Shown piece after piece: positions 12,110 through 25,200 of a stretch of 64,000 nucleotides of DNA (position 1 is its first letter; each line of letters starts with the position of its first letter). Position numbers and translations under genes: made by a program. The notes below the pieces were generated by a model. The model did no database searches, had not been told where the DNA came from, and saw nothing but the letters and a program-made list of their open reading frames with translations. This DNA comes from Allantophomopsis cytisporea (lineage: Eukaryota; Ascomycota; Leotiomycetes; Phacidiales; Phacidiaceae): positions 1,674,001 through 1,738,000 of the forward strand of contig CP103029.1 in NCBI GenBank assembly GCA_024752435.1, given 5' to 3'.

Positions 12110-12726
12110 GTCCTTGTCGAAGGATGTTGGTATGAATACGGTAGTTCATCTTTGTTCTCTAACAACAAAAACTTTCGAGAATTGTGGAACGTCGTAATCG
12201 TGATGTATTAGTCGTTACATTCGTTCTCGAGAAAATAGCCTTTGTAACTCCGCATCCAATATCTACCTTTCTCGACGCTTCTCTTAGGGGAAAGAATATA
12301 AAAACATCACAAGTACGAAACCACTCACTGGAGGAAGTTCAAGTATGTTACATTTCCACCACTATCTATGTACACCCGAGCCACCCCAGGTAAGATCTTC
12401 GAAGACAGGTAAGCAGCCCCCCGTAAAATATTGGAAAGTGTTCCGCAACATACTCCAAAAGCATGTATGCACCACCATCCTTGAAGACGCTCCCCATAAA
12501 ATACAAATAGAAAACCGTCACGCAATTAACAAATAACCCCGAATTTCCTTCGCCGACTCATTCGCCTTCACCACCAGTTCAAGACGTAGTATTCGTTCTT
12601 TCGTAGCGAGAATGTTTCTTGGATGCATAACCCGCATTCCCATAAGAACTCCATTTACTTCCCTCCCAGGACCCATCATCAGGTCCATCTATCGTATCGT
12701 AAACATAATCCCATGCTCGTATTTCA
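12110..12726. other. Convergent 3' intergenic region
   Basis: This separates the 3' ends of the SDR gene (+) and the disordered-protein gene (-). It holds only short overlapping frames without family likeness, and I see nothing else in it. Confidence 0.6.
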
Positions 12727-15503
12727 TCAATATCGGTTTGGCACTGCAGATGCAGGCCCCTCAGTTTCAGTACGTCGACGAGTTCGTGTAATGCTTCCAG
12801 CCCGTGATAATCCACTTGATGCACCATTACCCACAGTCTGGCTTCTCGATATCGCAGACTCGAAACTACCTCCGCTAATAGAAGGTTTCCGCTGACCACG
12901 GTCCTCGGCTAAGCGACTTACTACACTGCTTGTATCGTTTGTCCGATCTAGATAGCGTCTTGCGCCCAAACCTGGGGTTGTTGGTGATGGAGGAACTCCA
13001 CTTGAATGCATGAAATGGCGACGAGAGGGGAGATTGGAAAGAACGGATGGAGAGCGGTCACTGGGCATTGGCTGAGAAGCGTAGTCTCGTGGCGAGAGCC
13101 TCGTGCGGCCAATATCTGTAGTTGCTCGAGACGGAGCTCGAAATCGAGATGTATCATCCTCTTCCATATCATCCGCTGTACGTCGACTGCGAAGTAGTAA
13201 CGAACCCTTTCTGCCTTCGGTGAATTGAGTTGGGGTTCCAGCCTCCGATGGACTCAAATGTGGACCGGGCATAGCGCTAGCCACCATACTACTTCGTCTT
13301 CCAGAATCGAGTCTGCTCATAGCTCGTGGACTTGGCTTCGATTTGCCAACTCCGTGTTCGCCTGGGCTTCTTCGTCCAAAAGAGCTTCCTCCCATAACAT
13401 CTCGGCTAACTGGCGCTTGTCCTTCGGACTTGCCATCGCATAATGCCAGACAAAGCTCCGTTAAACTCCGGCACATACTATCCGCCTTCCGTCGAATTTG
13501 TCTTTCTGAAATTGAGCCCCCTCCTCCACCACCAACTACTGAACCACCGGCCACAGATCCGCCACTAGTGCTAAACATTGCTGCAAGATTTAGAGCATCT
13601 GATGCACTTGATTCCAGGGCCTTATAAATATCCGCGCCCAAGAGTGTCTTAGCCTTTGCGAGAGCTTCGTGGAGGAGCGGGTGTGCTTCCGGCATAACAG
13701 AGGGTGCTTCGTTATTCGGTGATACGCTACCCCGAGCCTGCTGCTTTGGTGAGCTTGAAACTGTCGTGACTGTTGTAGTTGCAGTCCGGGGACGGTCATT
13801 AGGGCTTGATGATACAGCGGCCCCAGATGTTGCAGGAAGCTTGCCCGTAAGTTCCAGCTTTTTGATGCGTGACTTCAGGTCGTCTAGCTCGTCCCATACA
13901 GTCGATGGTGCAGTTGTGGATGCTGTAGAGTCGGTCTCGGGGGCAGAATTCTGGGGCGTTTGACTATCTGAGATGTCTACCGCTCTTGGCACAAGAGGAG
14001 ACGAATTATAGACTCGAGGACCAGAATAGGGTAGATTTGAGCGACGGTATGCATGTGATCGAATTGGCAGTTTCATCCCCGAATCCGGCGTGCCTTGCTC
14101 AGGAGGATCTTCTGGCGTTACTTCATAGATTTCCCGTTTGCTGCCCACTGCCCTAGGAGTAAGGGGGGCCCCATCAGTCCCTCCACTGAAGTATCGTGTT
14201 CTCTCTGAATCCTCGGTTGGATGAGTAGAACCGCGGCTTGACATTGGACCGGAGGCAGATCGGTAGGAAGCTGCTTGTGACATTCGATGCTGTGGTGGTT
14301 GGACCGCTGGTAGCTCCGCCGGCGATGGTAATCTCATGTTGCTGCGATATTCAAAATCTCGGCGGGGAGGCGTATATGTGGTAGATATTGGAGGCATAGA
14401 TTGTCTAGCACGCGCGATTCGTGACTGAGAACACAAGTTAGCATGGAGTCAAGCTACTCAATTATCAAATCTTCCAAGAAAATCCTTAAAAGCAAATGGT
14501 GTCCCCTGAACCCAACAGAGTTTGATACAAGATCAATTATGATATCAAGAAAAGCAACCGTAAAAAGTGAAAGGAGTTGATTCACCTTTCGTCGCTCAGC
14601 CCCGTCGGCTGCATTGCTAATAAATCGTGTGGAATCATCTTGAGCTAAATTGAGGAACAAGTCCTCAGTCTTTTGGTCATCTTCTTGGGCAATTCGGACG
14701 CCTTCATGCTGTTCTGGGCCCCCTTCAAGTGTTCTCAGTGTGCGATCACGATCGTCCTCCATATTTCGTGAGTCCTCGTCGTACTGATATGTGGGTCTAC
14801 CTGGCATTCCGATACCAGAACCTCTCATCGAAGATCTGCGGAAAGTCTGCGGAGAGACGGAGTCTGGATTTGCGGGATTGTTATTTAATTGTGACAAGGG
14901 TTGGTTGCTATCCCTTGAATTCACCCTTGGACTCGATTCTGTAGCTGTAGCAGTAGAACTATCGCGACTGCGCGGTTGTGTCGAATTCCATTCGCTCTCG
15001 GGAGCATGTGCTGTTCGTACAGTGGATGCGGCTCGACGATGCTGGGCTGGCGATGTTTTTGTCAATGCTGCTGCTATCTCATCATGCGATGATTTTGGTG
15101 TTTTTGGACAGGGAGCCCCGGAGTTTCGTGCGACCGCTTGGGATTCGCCGGGCAAATCGTCTACGAACGACACTTGAGGTGATCCAGCAGGTTTGATTGA
15201 TGATAATGCAGATTTTGCAGTCTCTTTAGGTCGTTGTATTTGGCTGAAATCGTCATGAGGTTGGTGTTGTGAAAGTCGTGGGCGGTTGGAGCCGCCTTGA
15301 GTTGGGTTCGCGTTAAATCCAATGGGCGCGTCTGCTCCTGCTGCTCCTCCTCCTTCCTTCGACGATTCTGCCTGTGGACGAGTACGTCTTTTTGGATCAA
15401 CCGCATTTCTCAATGCAGGTGGTTTAGGAACTATACTATTATGTTGTTGCTTATGCGTATGATAGGCGTCTCCCGCCGGCTTTGACGATTTTAAAATCGC
15501 CAT
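12727..15503 (-). CDS. Conserved fungal Ser/Pro-rich disordered protein
   Basis: Predicted 871-aa protein from exons 15503-14586 and 14424-12727, split by a 161-nt intron with phase 0 ends. It belongs, as far as I can recall, to a Pezizomycotina family often carrying the misleading automatic label 'LPXTG-motif cell wall anchor domain protein'. Its recurring segments are visible: TEDLFLNLAQDDS near 285, SSPLVPRAVDISD, PSTVWDELDDLKSRIKKLELTGKLP (a short coiled-coil-like helix), EAHPLLHEALAKAKTLLG and RQIRRKADSMCRSLTELCLAL. Most of the rest is low-complexity Ser/Arg/Pro with many SP and RRxS sites suggestive of kinase regulation. There is no signal peptide, membrane segment or enzyme motif, so a cell-wall anchor function is not supported. 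The role is unknown. Confidence 0.8.
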
Positions 15504-17277
15504 TTCTTCGACGACTTTTCAATCAAATTATTCCTGTCGTTGTGGATTCGATAATTCGCTATTTTTGCACAACGGGCGGTGGGTGTGTGAAGTCTTGAGC
15601 CGAAAATCCCCACGCAAAAGTCGATAAGAGCTCTTCGAAGTACAACATCACAGCACAACAGAATTCCTCCGGATGGAGAGAAGAATGAAGTACTGGGGTA
15701 ATTGAGTTGGTGATGAGCGTTATGCGACTTTGGGTTTCGGTGGACAACGACTGACTGTGGGCGAGCGATACGTTGGAATGTCTGATTCGGATTGTTTACA
15801 CAGGAATAGAGGAATAGAGCTACCGGTATCCAGCATAGTCGAGTGCGTCGAGGTATGACCGTGCCACGATACCTTGCAGAAAATATTCGTTACGAATCCC
15901 CTAGTGGCTTTCATAGAGACGAAACTTGTACAGCGACATGGGCCCATGAAGCTGCTGATACTTTCCACTTTCTCTGCTCTTCTCATAAGATACGGTGGAC
16001 AATCTGACAGGACAGTGGAGTTTCCTCGAGTGCTGGTGGACTGGTATGCCTTTCTAGCAACGAAACGACTCGACAGGATCACGACGATCGTGCAAAGATT
16101 TGCTATTACAGCCCAGAGGAGTAGTGGCAGCTACATATCCGTTTCAACGTCATACAATGGCCGAGTCGTATTCTAAATATCTGGAGATCAGCTTTAAATA
16201 CTTCGGGTACCTGACGCTATGTGCTGGTTAGAAATCTAACAATGCTCTGGAGTACGCCTTCTTCCTCTTCCACTTGTTCTTCAGACGCTGAGCGCTTTCC
16301 AAAACATCTTGTGCCCGCTACTCTACTGAAAGCAGCCACGGCGCGCATGATTGTTGTTCACCGCCCATCTCGCCCGCCATCTTCATCGATTTTCTTCCCT
16401 CTCACTTCTAAACTGGAGTTCCCGCAGTCCCGCAAAATTTCAAACCATAATCCGAGCCCCTGGTTTACCTTCTTAGTAACAAGCCCAAACACTCCATACG
16501 ATGAACGGCTCACGACTTGGGATGCATTCGAACGTGTCTGTGTTGACGCCGCTTCATGATATGCAGTATCTGCTTGTACGGTGGTAATTTACTAAGTATA
16601 ATAAAAGAGAAAGTGCTTAATATGAATTACCAGAACTTTATCGGGAGCAATCAGGGTTGAAAGTAGCACAACCTGGACCTGACTCAAAAATACCCCTCGA
16701 CCCATCAACACATCGACTTCTGTGACAGACGTCTCCACACTGAAGAGCTGAGGAGAACGGTCTCTCGGTGCATATTTTGAGTAGGGTTTGGTTGGGACTT
16801 GTTTCACTGTTGACAACACAGCTTAAGAGTGGAGAATCTATCATCATGGTTATCGTGCAACAAAAATAGGGTTGGGGCAATTCCAAAAAATAGAACACAG
16901 CAGTGGATGATGACTTTCTTGATTCTTTGCAAGTTGAAATCAAGAATGCCATTTTCGGAAAATTGGAAGCATCAAAGTAAAGCCCTCGGAGTTGGATACA
17001 AAAGACGGCCGACGCCAGTCCAAAGCACACTGGCGAGCATTTGTTTCCTCGGCCAACGAGAATATTTCCCGACGGAGACCGGCTATTCGGTTGCTCTCCT
17101 ACTAGATGTATGACATCGCTATGATATGATGAATTGATATGTATGTTGGACATATACTCCACCTTTTCGTACATTCTCCAAACTTTACAATTTGTCCTGC
17201 TCCTTCTCCGCATCTATTCAACCTTTTCTGCAGTGCTACTTTTCTGAGTTATCCGCGTTTCTTCATACAAATTAAAT
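15504..17277. other. Divergent intergenic region with doubtful ORFs
   Basis: This should hold the promoters of the disordered-protein gene (left, -) and the CoA-transferase gene (right, +). A 120-codon - strand frame (15720-16082) and a 112-codon + strand frame (16221-16559) have no recognisable features. The one frame I consider worth listing separately is the cysteine-rich one at 16638-17213. Confidence 0.5.
16638..17213 (-). CDS. Possible cysteine-rich small protein (doubtful)
   Basis: An uninterrupted 191-codon frame ends 65 bases from the CoA-transferase start, on the opposite strand. Its last 74 codons contain nine cysteines (about residues 118, 119, 132, 148, 159, 163, 168, 182 and 189), including a QCGDVCHRSRC segment and a PGCATFNPDCSR end, spacing reminiscent of small disulfide-rich secreted fungal proteins. 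Against this, the N-terminal half has no signal peptide and reads like random translation, so the true start may be internal or on an upstream exon. Alternatively the frame is an accident of promoter DNA. I cannot assign a family. Confidence 0.25.
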   Translation of the reverse strand: MRRRSRTNCKVWRMYEKVEYMSNIHINSSYHSDVIHLVGEQPNSRSPSGNILVGRGNKCSPVCFGLASAVFCIQLRGLYFDASNFPKMAFLISTCKESRKSSSTAVFYFLELPQPYFCCTITMMIDSPLLSCVVNSETSPNQTLLKICTERPFSSALQCGDVCHRSRCVDGSRGIFESGPGCATFNPDCSR

Positions 17278-19177
17278 ATGGCTACCGCACGTGTATGCTC
17301 CGCGCGGCTCGCACCCCGCATGAGCTCCAGATGCTTTGGATCTCTGAGTAAATCTCCTTTCACAAGTAGTATTGCAAGTGTTAGAGCAACTCGATTCAAT
17401 AAAGTGTCCCCGTCAACTCCTATAGGAGCTCGATTCTTCATCAAAGACGCCCAGCCGGCCGAGTTTGTTGATAGCACGAAGAGTGCCGCCCCCAAGATTG
17501 AGCGAGGAGCCTCAAAATTATTCAAAGACGCAGATGAAGCCGTGGCGGATTTGCAGAGCGGATCAATAATTCTGAGTTCTGGTTTTGGACTTTGTGGTAC
17601 TGCTGGTGAGTAGTATTTCATGTTTCTTGGAATATAATCTGATAGACAAATAGAAACAATTATTAAGGCTATTGCTAAGAGAGGCATTGATTCTGTACAC
17701 TCTTTGACAGCCGTTTCAAACAATGCTGGATCTGGAGACGGAGGTCTTGCTGCTCTCACGAAAACGGGCCAGGTCAACCGTCTGATTCTCTCATATCTTG
17801 GTGCTAACAAGATTTTGGAGAAGAAGTATCTTTCGGGAGAAATTGCTATCGAGCTTTGCCCTCAAGGAACGCTCGCAGAGAGAATTAGAGCTGCAGGAGC
17901 TGGTGTACCGGCATTCTTCACCCCAACTGGAGTCTGTAAGTATCTTGAAGTCGTTCCAAGTCATCTCTTCGAAGAAGTTTCTAACGTAGTTTGTGATAGC
18001 TACTTCACTACAACTTGGTGAAATTCCGGTCCGTTTGGGACCAAACAATACTGTTCTTGAAGGTGGCAAGGCAAGAGAAACTAGGGAGTTCAATGGGAAG
18101 ACTTATATGATGGAGACAGCCCTGAAAGGCGATGTAGCCATCGTACGAGCATGGAAAGTAGACGAGGTCGGTAACTGCCAATTCAGGTAACTTGCACTCA
18201 ATCTGTAGTCCAGTATCATTGCTCACGAGATATAGATACACCACAAAGGCATTTGGGGTGATCATGGCTAAAGCAGCTCGACTCACCATCGTGGAAGCCG
18301 AGAACATCGTGCCTGTAGGATCAATTGATGCAAACGACGTCCATCTCCCAGGTATCTACGTAGACAGAATCGTACCTGCTACAGCAGACAAGCTCATTGA
18401 AAACAAGAAACTACGCGAAGAGAAGAGTTCTGAGAGTCCTGCAGAGAAATCCCCCGCGCTGATCAGAAGAGAGCGCATTGCCCGCCGCACTGCCAAAGAA
18501 CTCAAACATGGCAGCTATGTAAACCTGGGTGTCGGTAAGTCCCCCTTTCGAGCTGCAAATTACTACGAAAGATATAAGCTAACAGCCCAGGAATCCCCAC
18601 ACTCGCGCCATCCTTCCTGTCCCCAGAAACCCAAGTTTGGATTCAATCTGAGAATGGAATTCTCGGAATGGGTCCATACCCAACTGAGGAGGAAGTTGAT
18701 CCTGACATCATCAACGCCGGCAAAGAAACTGTAACGCTGATCCCTGGTGCATCAACCTTCGATAGTGCCGAGTCCTTCAGCATGATTCGCGGCGGCCACA
18801 TCGACGTGTCTGTGCTGGGTGCTCTGCAGGTAGGCGCCAATGGCGACTTGGCCAACTATATGATTCCAGGCAAGGTATTCAAGGGGATGGGCGGAGCTAT
18901 GGATCTGATTTCCAACCCCGATGAGACAAAGATTGTTGTTGCCACCGACCATGTTGCTAAGGATGGGAGCAGCAAGATTGTGGAGAAATGCTCATTGCCG
19001 CTGACGGGTGCGAAGGTTGTTAGCACAATTATCACTGATCTTTGTGTGTTCCAGGTTGATAGGGTCAATGGAGGCTTGACACTTACGGAATTAGCAGAGG
19101 GGGTTACGGAGGAGATGGTCAGGGAGAAGACGGCGGCGAAATATAAGATTGCTGAGAAGTTGATCTCAATGGAATAA
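17278..19177 (+). CDS. Succinyl-CoA:3-ketoacid CoA-transferase, mitochondrial
   Basis: SCOT/OXCT-type enzyme, 560 aa. It moves CoA between succinyl-CoA and acetoacetate (and related short acids) in the mitochondrial matrix, linking ketone-body or acetate use to the TCA cycle. Five exons (17278-17605, 17654-17935, 18000-18186, 18236-18534, 18591-19177) join in frame. The N-terminus is Arg/Ser-rich with few acidic residues, as expected for a mitochondrial presequence. The alpha-like half contains GFGLCGT and the [10 protein letters not shown] loop; a charged linker rich in Lys/Glu (about 328-345) joins the beta-like half. The catalytic glutamate is in [10 protein letters not shown] at Glu386, followed by [14 protein letters not shown] and the MGGAMDL segment. 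Length equals the family norm for the fused two-domain enzyme. Fungal relatives may prefer acetate or propionate metabolites. Confidence 0.95.
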
Positions 19178-20230
19178 GTGGCAAATGAGCAAGAGTTTAT
19201 AGATCTTACTCCTTGGGACAAAGTGGGGGTTTCTGTAGCAATTTAAATGTTTTCAGGTACGTACATATAGATTGGCTTCGCCATCAGAAATACACTGTTT
19301 TTGAACATTATTCTAAGTCCCTTTTGATTTACTTCAAGTATATGTTGTACTTATAACAAACTAAATTTTCAATAAAACATAGAACTTGATGAGTATTGTA
19401 CAATCATCCTACAAGCTTGGATTATTGCTACATTACAATTCAAAATCAAAGCTGCAAAGATTCTTTTACCTTTTCTCTCACATTGGCCTTTTTTATTTTT
19501 AATCGTCGTTCCAGAAAGCGAGACAGAAATATATCCCCTTAGCATTTGGGTGCTAGGCAATACACTCGACATGTCGTCAGCTCTAGCAGGGAATGCACTG
19601 ACGGCGGGCGCTCGAACAATCAATCGCCGGACATAGCGTGTGGGGAAGCTTGACGAAACTTGAAATCGCCGAATCAGAATGTCGATGACGGATTACCTAT
19701 CTAATCAAAATGACTTGATTTGCTATAGTGGCGACCAACGATTGCAAAAACCAAATAGATCTCCAAGCATATACACACCCTTATTAACAATGGCCAAATG
19801 ATACTCGATAGCAGGTAATATTTTGCAGGGTTCGTACGGACTGGATACGCCACGTCCTACCGCTTGTTCTGCTGTCAACTCTTCGCCAAGGGAAAACGAG
19901 AGAATGATCGCTGAGTATACTCCGAAGTAATGCATATTGTATTGCTTGGTAAGACTTGGCGTATGGGGTACATCACAGCAGTGTGGGGGAGGGATGTTGG
20001 ACTGCAAGCAGCAAAGTAACGCAGAATATTGCAGCACCTAAGGTAAAAATGGTTATCAGCTTGTTTTGCGTCGTGGAACACGACATGGTTCTTTCATATT
20101 GCTGTGCCTCTCAGCTACTCTCTCATGTTCTCTTCTCCGCCTTAGTAATTCTTTTGTCTATTCTTCAGTAAGACAGTATTCTTTGCTCTTACTCTCATCA
20201 GTATCGTTTCTATGACTTGATTCAAGCAAC
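19178..20230. other. Intergenic region between CoA-transferase and MFS genes
   Basis: This contains the 3' UTR of the CoA-transferase (AT-rich to about 19400) and presumably the promoter of the transporter. Short frames on the - strand show no family likeness. Confidence 0.6.
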
Positions 20231-22218
20231 ATGTCTCCCACCCTCAATCCCCAAGGACAAAAGGCGAACAGCGGAGAATATGGAGAAGAAAAATATGTTG
20301 AGGATGCTTCAATCCACAGCCATGAACACCTGGCAGCTAGCAACAAAGCTCTCACTCGACGACTCCTGCTGAAGCTCGATTTCAGGTAAATATCCAAAGC
20401 CATCTCTTATCATGCAAAAACTTAGTCGGGTTGTCTAGAATCATTCCAATTATGGCGCTGCTTTTTCTATGCTCATTTCTCGATCGAACGAATGTTGGTA
20501 ATGCCAAGATCCTAGGCTTTGAGAAGTCTTTAAAAATCACCGATAAACAATATGACAATGGCTTGGTGATTTACTATGCGACTTATATCGCGAGGTGAGT
20601 TGGGAATCGTACTGCGGTTGGAAAAGAATGATACTGAGAGTTCTATGAAACAGTGAAATTCCAAGTAATTTGGTATTAAAAAAAATCTCTCCAAAAATAT
20701 GGCTGCCATTCTTGACAATTATCTGGGGTATCATCACCATGTGTCTTGGATTTGTTAAGAATTACGCCGGTTTAATGGTCGTTCGAGCGTTTCTGGGTGC
20801 TGCAGAGGGTGGACTACTGCCAGGAATTGTAAGCTGGCCTCTATGCATACAGTGAAATCCGAATATTAACTTTCGACCTTAGGTTCTATATCTCTCAGGA
20901 ATGTACACCCGCGGCGAGATGGCCTTGAGAATTGGGCTGTTCTTTACCAGTGCTTCACTGTCAGGTGCCTTTGGTGGGCTTCTAGCTCGTGGATTGTCAG
21001 CAATTGGGCCTCACACACATCTCGTAGGCTGGCGTTGGATATTCATTGTTGAGGGTTTGTTGGTAAGCCTCTGATAATGTATTTACACATGAATTGATGC
21101 TGATATATAGTGTTAGACGGTTGTGGCTGGCATCATAGCCTATTTCGGTCTTCCTAACAATCTTGAAACAGCAAAGTTTTTGAGTACGGATGAACGCGAA
21201 TGGGCTCTCCAGCGTCTCATAAATGACAGACCATTGAGGAACATAGATGAGACAGCGTTAGTTACCTTCTGTCCTTCAGTCAGCATAGAGATCTAACAAG
21301 CAACAGAGAGCCAGATAAATTTAGGTGGTCAGAAGTTCGACGAGGAATCTTCAGCATCCAGCTCTGGCTGAGTGCCTCGGCATATTTCGCTATTCTTTCT
21401 GGACTATATTCTTTTGGCCTTTTCGTAAGTTCTCATCTTTTCAAGAAACTTCAAGAATCCAAGAAGCAGCATCAAGTGCTAATATATATCAGCTCCCATC
21501 CATCATCAACGGCTTTGGATACAGTCCCAATGATGCCCAACTCTTCAGCGTAATTCCTTACGCCGTCGCAGCTGTCATCACAGGTTTGACCTCTCCCTTC
21601 TATAGTATACATATACTCACCTATACAGTGGTCATAGCAACCCTCTCAGATCGTCTTCGCTTCCGTGGCATCATGATGCTCTTTACACTCCCACTTGCAA
21701 TAATCGGCTACGCAGTAATTGCCAACACGAAGTCCACCAAAGTCAAGTATGGCATGACTTTTCTTATGGCAACTGGTCTCTACGCTTCCGTGCCCTGTGT
21801 GCTTGGCTGGATCTCTAATAACTCTGCTGGGCATTATAAACGGGCTACGACTACTGCTGCTCAACTTGCTATCGCTAACAGCGGAGGATTTGTCGCTGGT
21901 AAGTACTGCTCCGTCTAGTTGACTCCTCAAGCTAATTTCCTTGCGAACAATGCAGCCTTCATATACCCTTCGTCCCAAGGTCCGGCATATAAAAAAGGGC
22001 ATACTGTTATTCTGAGTTTATTAGTTGCTGCTTGGTTCTTGTAAGCTCTTCCCATCGCCTTGTATAACCCCTTTACGCGTAGGTATGCTCACACACCCAG
22101 GGTTTTATTTAACGTCCTATACTGCCACAAAGTTAACCGCGATAAGTCGCGCGGTAAATACGATGCATTTACAGGCAAAGGCGATGATCGGGATCCCGAG
22201 TTCAAGATGGTCTTGTAG
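20231..22218 (+). CDS. MFS transporter, anion:cation symporter (Dal5-like) family
   Basis: Plasma-membrane solute transporter of 495 aa from ten exons: 20231-20385, 20439-20594, 20654-20828, 20883-21062, 21117-21256, 21307-21424, 21493-21583, 21629-21898, 21956-22040 and 22101-22218. The cytosolic N-terminus is followed by helix 1 with LCSFLDRTNVGNAKI, the diagnostic LDRxNxGNA block of the allantoate/nicotinate/vitamin-type ACS family. The helix 2-3 region is YIASEIPSNLVLKKISPKIW, and VVRAFLGAAEGGLLPGI matches the helix 4 signature of the same family. GWRWIFIVEGLL marks helix 6. The second half runs through LSDRLRFRG (loop 8-9) to a helix 12 (WFLVLFNVLYC) and a charged tail ending KMVL. About twelve helices are evident. 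Substrate cannot be read from sequence; small carboxylates or vitamins are typical. The seventh intron is stop-free and in frame. Confidence 0.92.
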
Positions 22219-25200
22219 CACTTGGCACGATTGTCTTCTCACCATCTCCTTATTCTCTCTACCGATTTTAACAATGACCATATTTGATATCTCTTTCTAA
22301 AATCTTCCCAACCTACTCTCGTCTGCCTATGTGAACCATGTGCTTGTGACCTCAGTATCGTTCGACACACTCTCGCCTATCGAATCCTTCGATCCTGCGA
22401 TCGCCCTTACCGCGGGGAGCATCCTTTCGTTTGAAACATGGAGTAACCCTTCAACATCAAAATTTTCGTAAAGGAATTCGTATTTCGCACAGAGCGTTGC
22501 ATAGGTCGCAATTTCGGGCGTGCGGGCACGTGGCTGGGCGTGGTTCAAGGATTTTGCGGAAATAAACAAAAAAGTAAAAACAAAGAAGAGCTGGAAAAAA
22601 TCTCCGAAAGTTGGGTTGTATTAAGACATTGAGATAGGTATCTAATTTATGAATGACTTCTTACCTGACTTATGATCATATCTCTTGTGCATGCTGTTGC
22701 TTAGGATCTCAGCTTTCAAGTGATCAAGAGGTCGATGAGGATGTTAGCCTCTTGCAGGGACGACATCTATTATCAGTAGATTTTACACTGCGTTATCAAT
22801 TTATATTTAATGCTGCATCATGTGGCAAAGTACCATTGTTTTCCTTGATTCAAGCTCTCGCAGGGAGTTTGGTCTAAATATACAAGATTCTTTACAATGT
22901 CTTGCGTTTAAAGACGCGTCTCTGCACAACTTCAGGAAATTTGGTGATATGTTGAGCACTTATGCACAGACGAAGGATCTTCCGACATGTTCCGGATCCT
23001 CCTCATCTCTGCACAGTTTCTCTCTGCTTTTGTTCTAACTACCGAGAACGGCTGATCCTCTGATGTTCTAAGTAGTATCAATATGGCTGTTCTAGAACCT
23101 TATAGTGCTGGTATCGTACAGTGGACCTTGTTAGTTTATATCCATTGTTCATGCTTTCCAGCTGCCCTCTTGACATCTGCATTAGCTCCCAATCTTCAAC
23201 CTTGATTTTGGAAACGACCACTATGTTACTAGGAGTATAAGCATTATCGTCATACAAGCTTCATTGAGAGCTGACATAAATCAGGTGAGGCGGAGTAAAA
23301 TTCAAGTGTAGGTTTTATTCAGGTCTGAGGATTTCTTTCACCTTTCAAGCTGTAGGTTGGCATTATAATAATTATAAAATCTACCTCACATAATTTTCAA
23401 AAATTCTAAGTACAATAGGTGCTTTGTAGCCGCTAAACCATTTGAATCAGTAGGCTGGAATACTACAAATATATGTATTAGCAAGAGCTTGAGTGGTAGC
23501 AAGTTACAATCCGTTGGGATAGTGATGGATCCCCGGGACGGTATTCTATTCAACGTATCTTCTATATCATTCTCACTCAATAATACTGCAATACCATTCT
23601 TTTTCTCGGTATTGATATCACTTACATCTGTTGTGTTGGTCAGTAGAGTGCTTGGCTTTGGTTGACACACCACCTATCGTCATTTGTATAGATATAGTGA
23701 TTCAAACTTCAGTGGTTGTATCGTTTGACCCTTGCTGAACATTATATTCGTAGAACTAGATAACGTTGACGAAAACCGAGAGCTAGATGCATCATATATG
23801 TTGTCTTTGTATATTCATGATACCACGGCAGCACCTTTGTCTATGAGACATCAAGCAGAACCAAAACCCCAACAATATATCCAGTATCAATTTCACAACG
23901 AAATATTCATCTACCATCAAGCATCAATACTATATCACGTCAACACACATAATTTCAAGCAATACTAACAGATAACAGCGTACTCTCAGCACTATACCCC
24001 ACCCTTCAACATTCCAGCGATCTCTGACACCAACGTGTCAACCCAAGAAAAATACACCACGCAGATCATCGTCCTCAAAGCCAGCATCATTCAGTCCTTC
24101 AAATATCCTCCCACCCAGAAAGAAAGAAAAGAAAAAAGACGTGCTCACCAAGTGCCAAGATCCACGCGGCCCCAACTCCAGATTTACATCCTTTTTTTGA
24201 CGAAGTTGCCATGTGGAACGAATCATCTGGCTGCAAGGTGCCGAGTCAGCGTAGCAGAGTCAGCCCTAACCCCATTCATGACCAAGGCGTTGGATATTGT
24301 GATGTTCAGTTTCTGACGACGATAGCTCACGATGGGATCTGGATCTGGGAGGGTTAGTGCGGGCGATGGGAAGAACCGTGCGGGAAGGGGAGGATTGGGT
24401 TGTTAGGATTGGATTGATGGGTTTGGCTGGAGCTTTGTTGGTGGTTTGGATGGGGGATTAGGATTGCGATGGGCACGGTGGGTGGGAATTCCGTAGGGCT
24501 TTTTGTGGACTTGTTGGACCTTGGGATTCGGAGGGGAGAGAGAGAGGAAGAGAGGCATAGTTGAGTTATCACCGAAATCTTGTCCTTTAATTGATCGTGA
24601 GAGCGGGTATTTAGGTACTGTGTTCATAAATTCGGGTGGGTTTCAATTGGAGATGGAAGAATATGGATACTTCCCGCCTTACCACGCATACGATACTACG
24701 ATGCTACAGGACAGTACATATTCAAATATGAATATTACCAGGGAGCGCATCTTGAATCAACCCACATCCATCATCAAACCCGATCTACAATCAAACTCTA
24801 CTCCTCTTTTATAACAAGCAACTGAAGTCCTTTCCAAGTACGTATGTATCCCACTCATCGCTCTTCTAACTCCTCTACTCCGTCCAATTCAACCATGTCG
24901 ACTCACCACAACAAACCTCACCTCATCCAAAATCCAAGGTTGCATAATACATAAATGTCGCAGATCCACGCTCCTTCCCACAAATATTCTCCGTGCAGTC
25001 AAGGCCCATAGCTGTCCACAAGCAGCAAGCTGATGACGGCGAACACTGAACTCAGCACCACCATCCACAGGCAGACTCGATACTACCGCACACACAGGTG
25101 GGGCAAATGTCTCTCGTATATGAGTTCGCGACGTTGCCAAGCTTGCCGCGCTGGAAGTGCCGTGGCCCTGCGACGCCTTGCAAAAGAAAAGCCCTACTGT

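Noticed and set aside
11189..22218. Secondary-metabolite cluster made of the SDR, CoA-transferase and MFS genes
   Set aside because: No polyketide synthase, peptide synthetase, terpene cyclase, P450 or cluster regulator is present; the genes are spaced by unrelated housekeeping-type genes.
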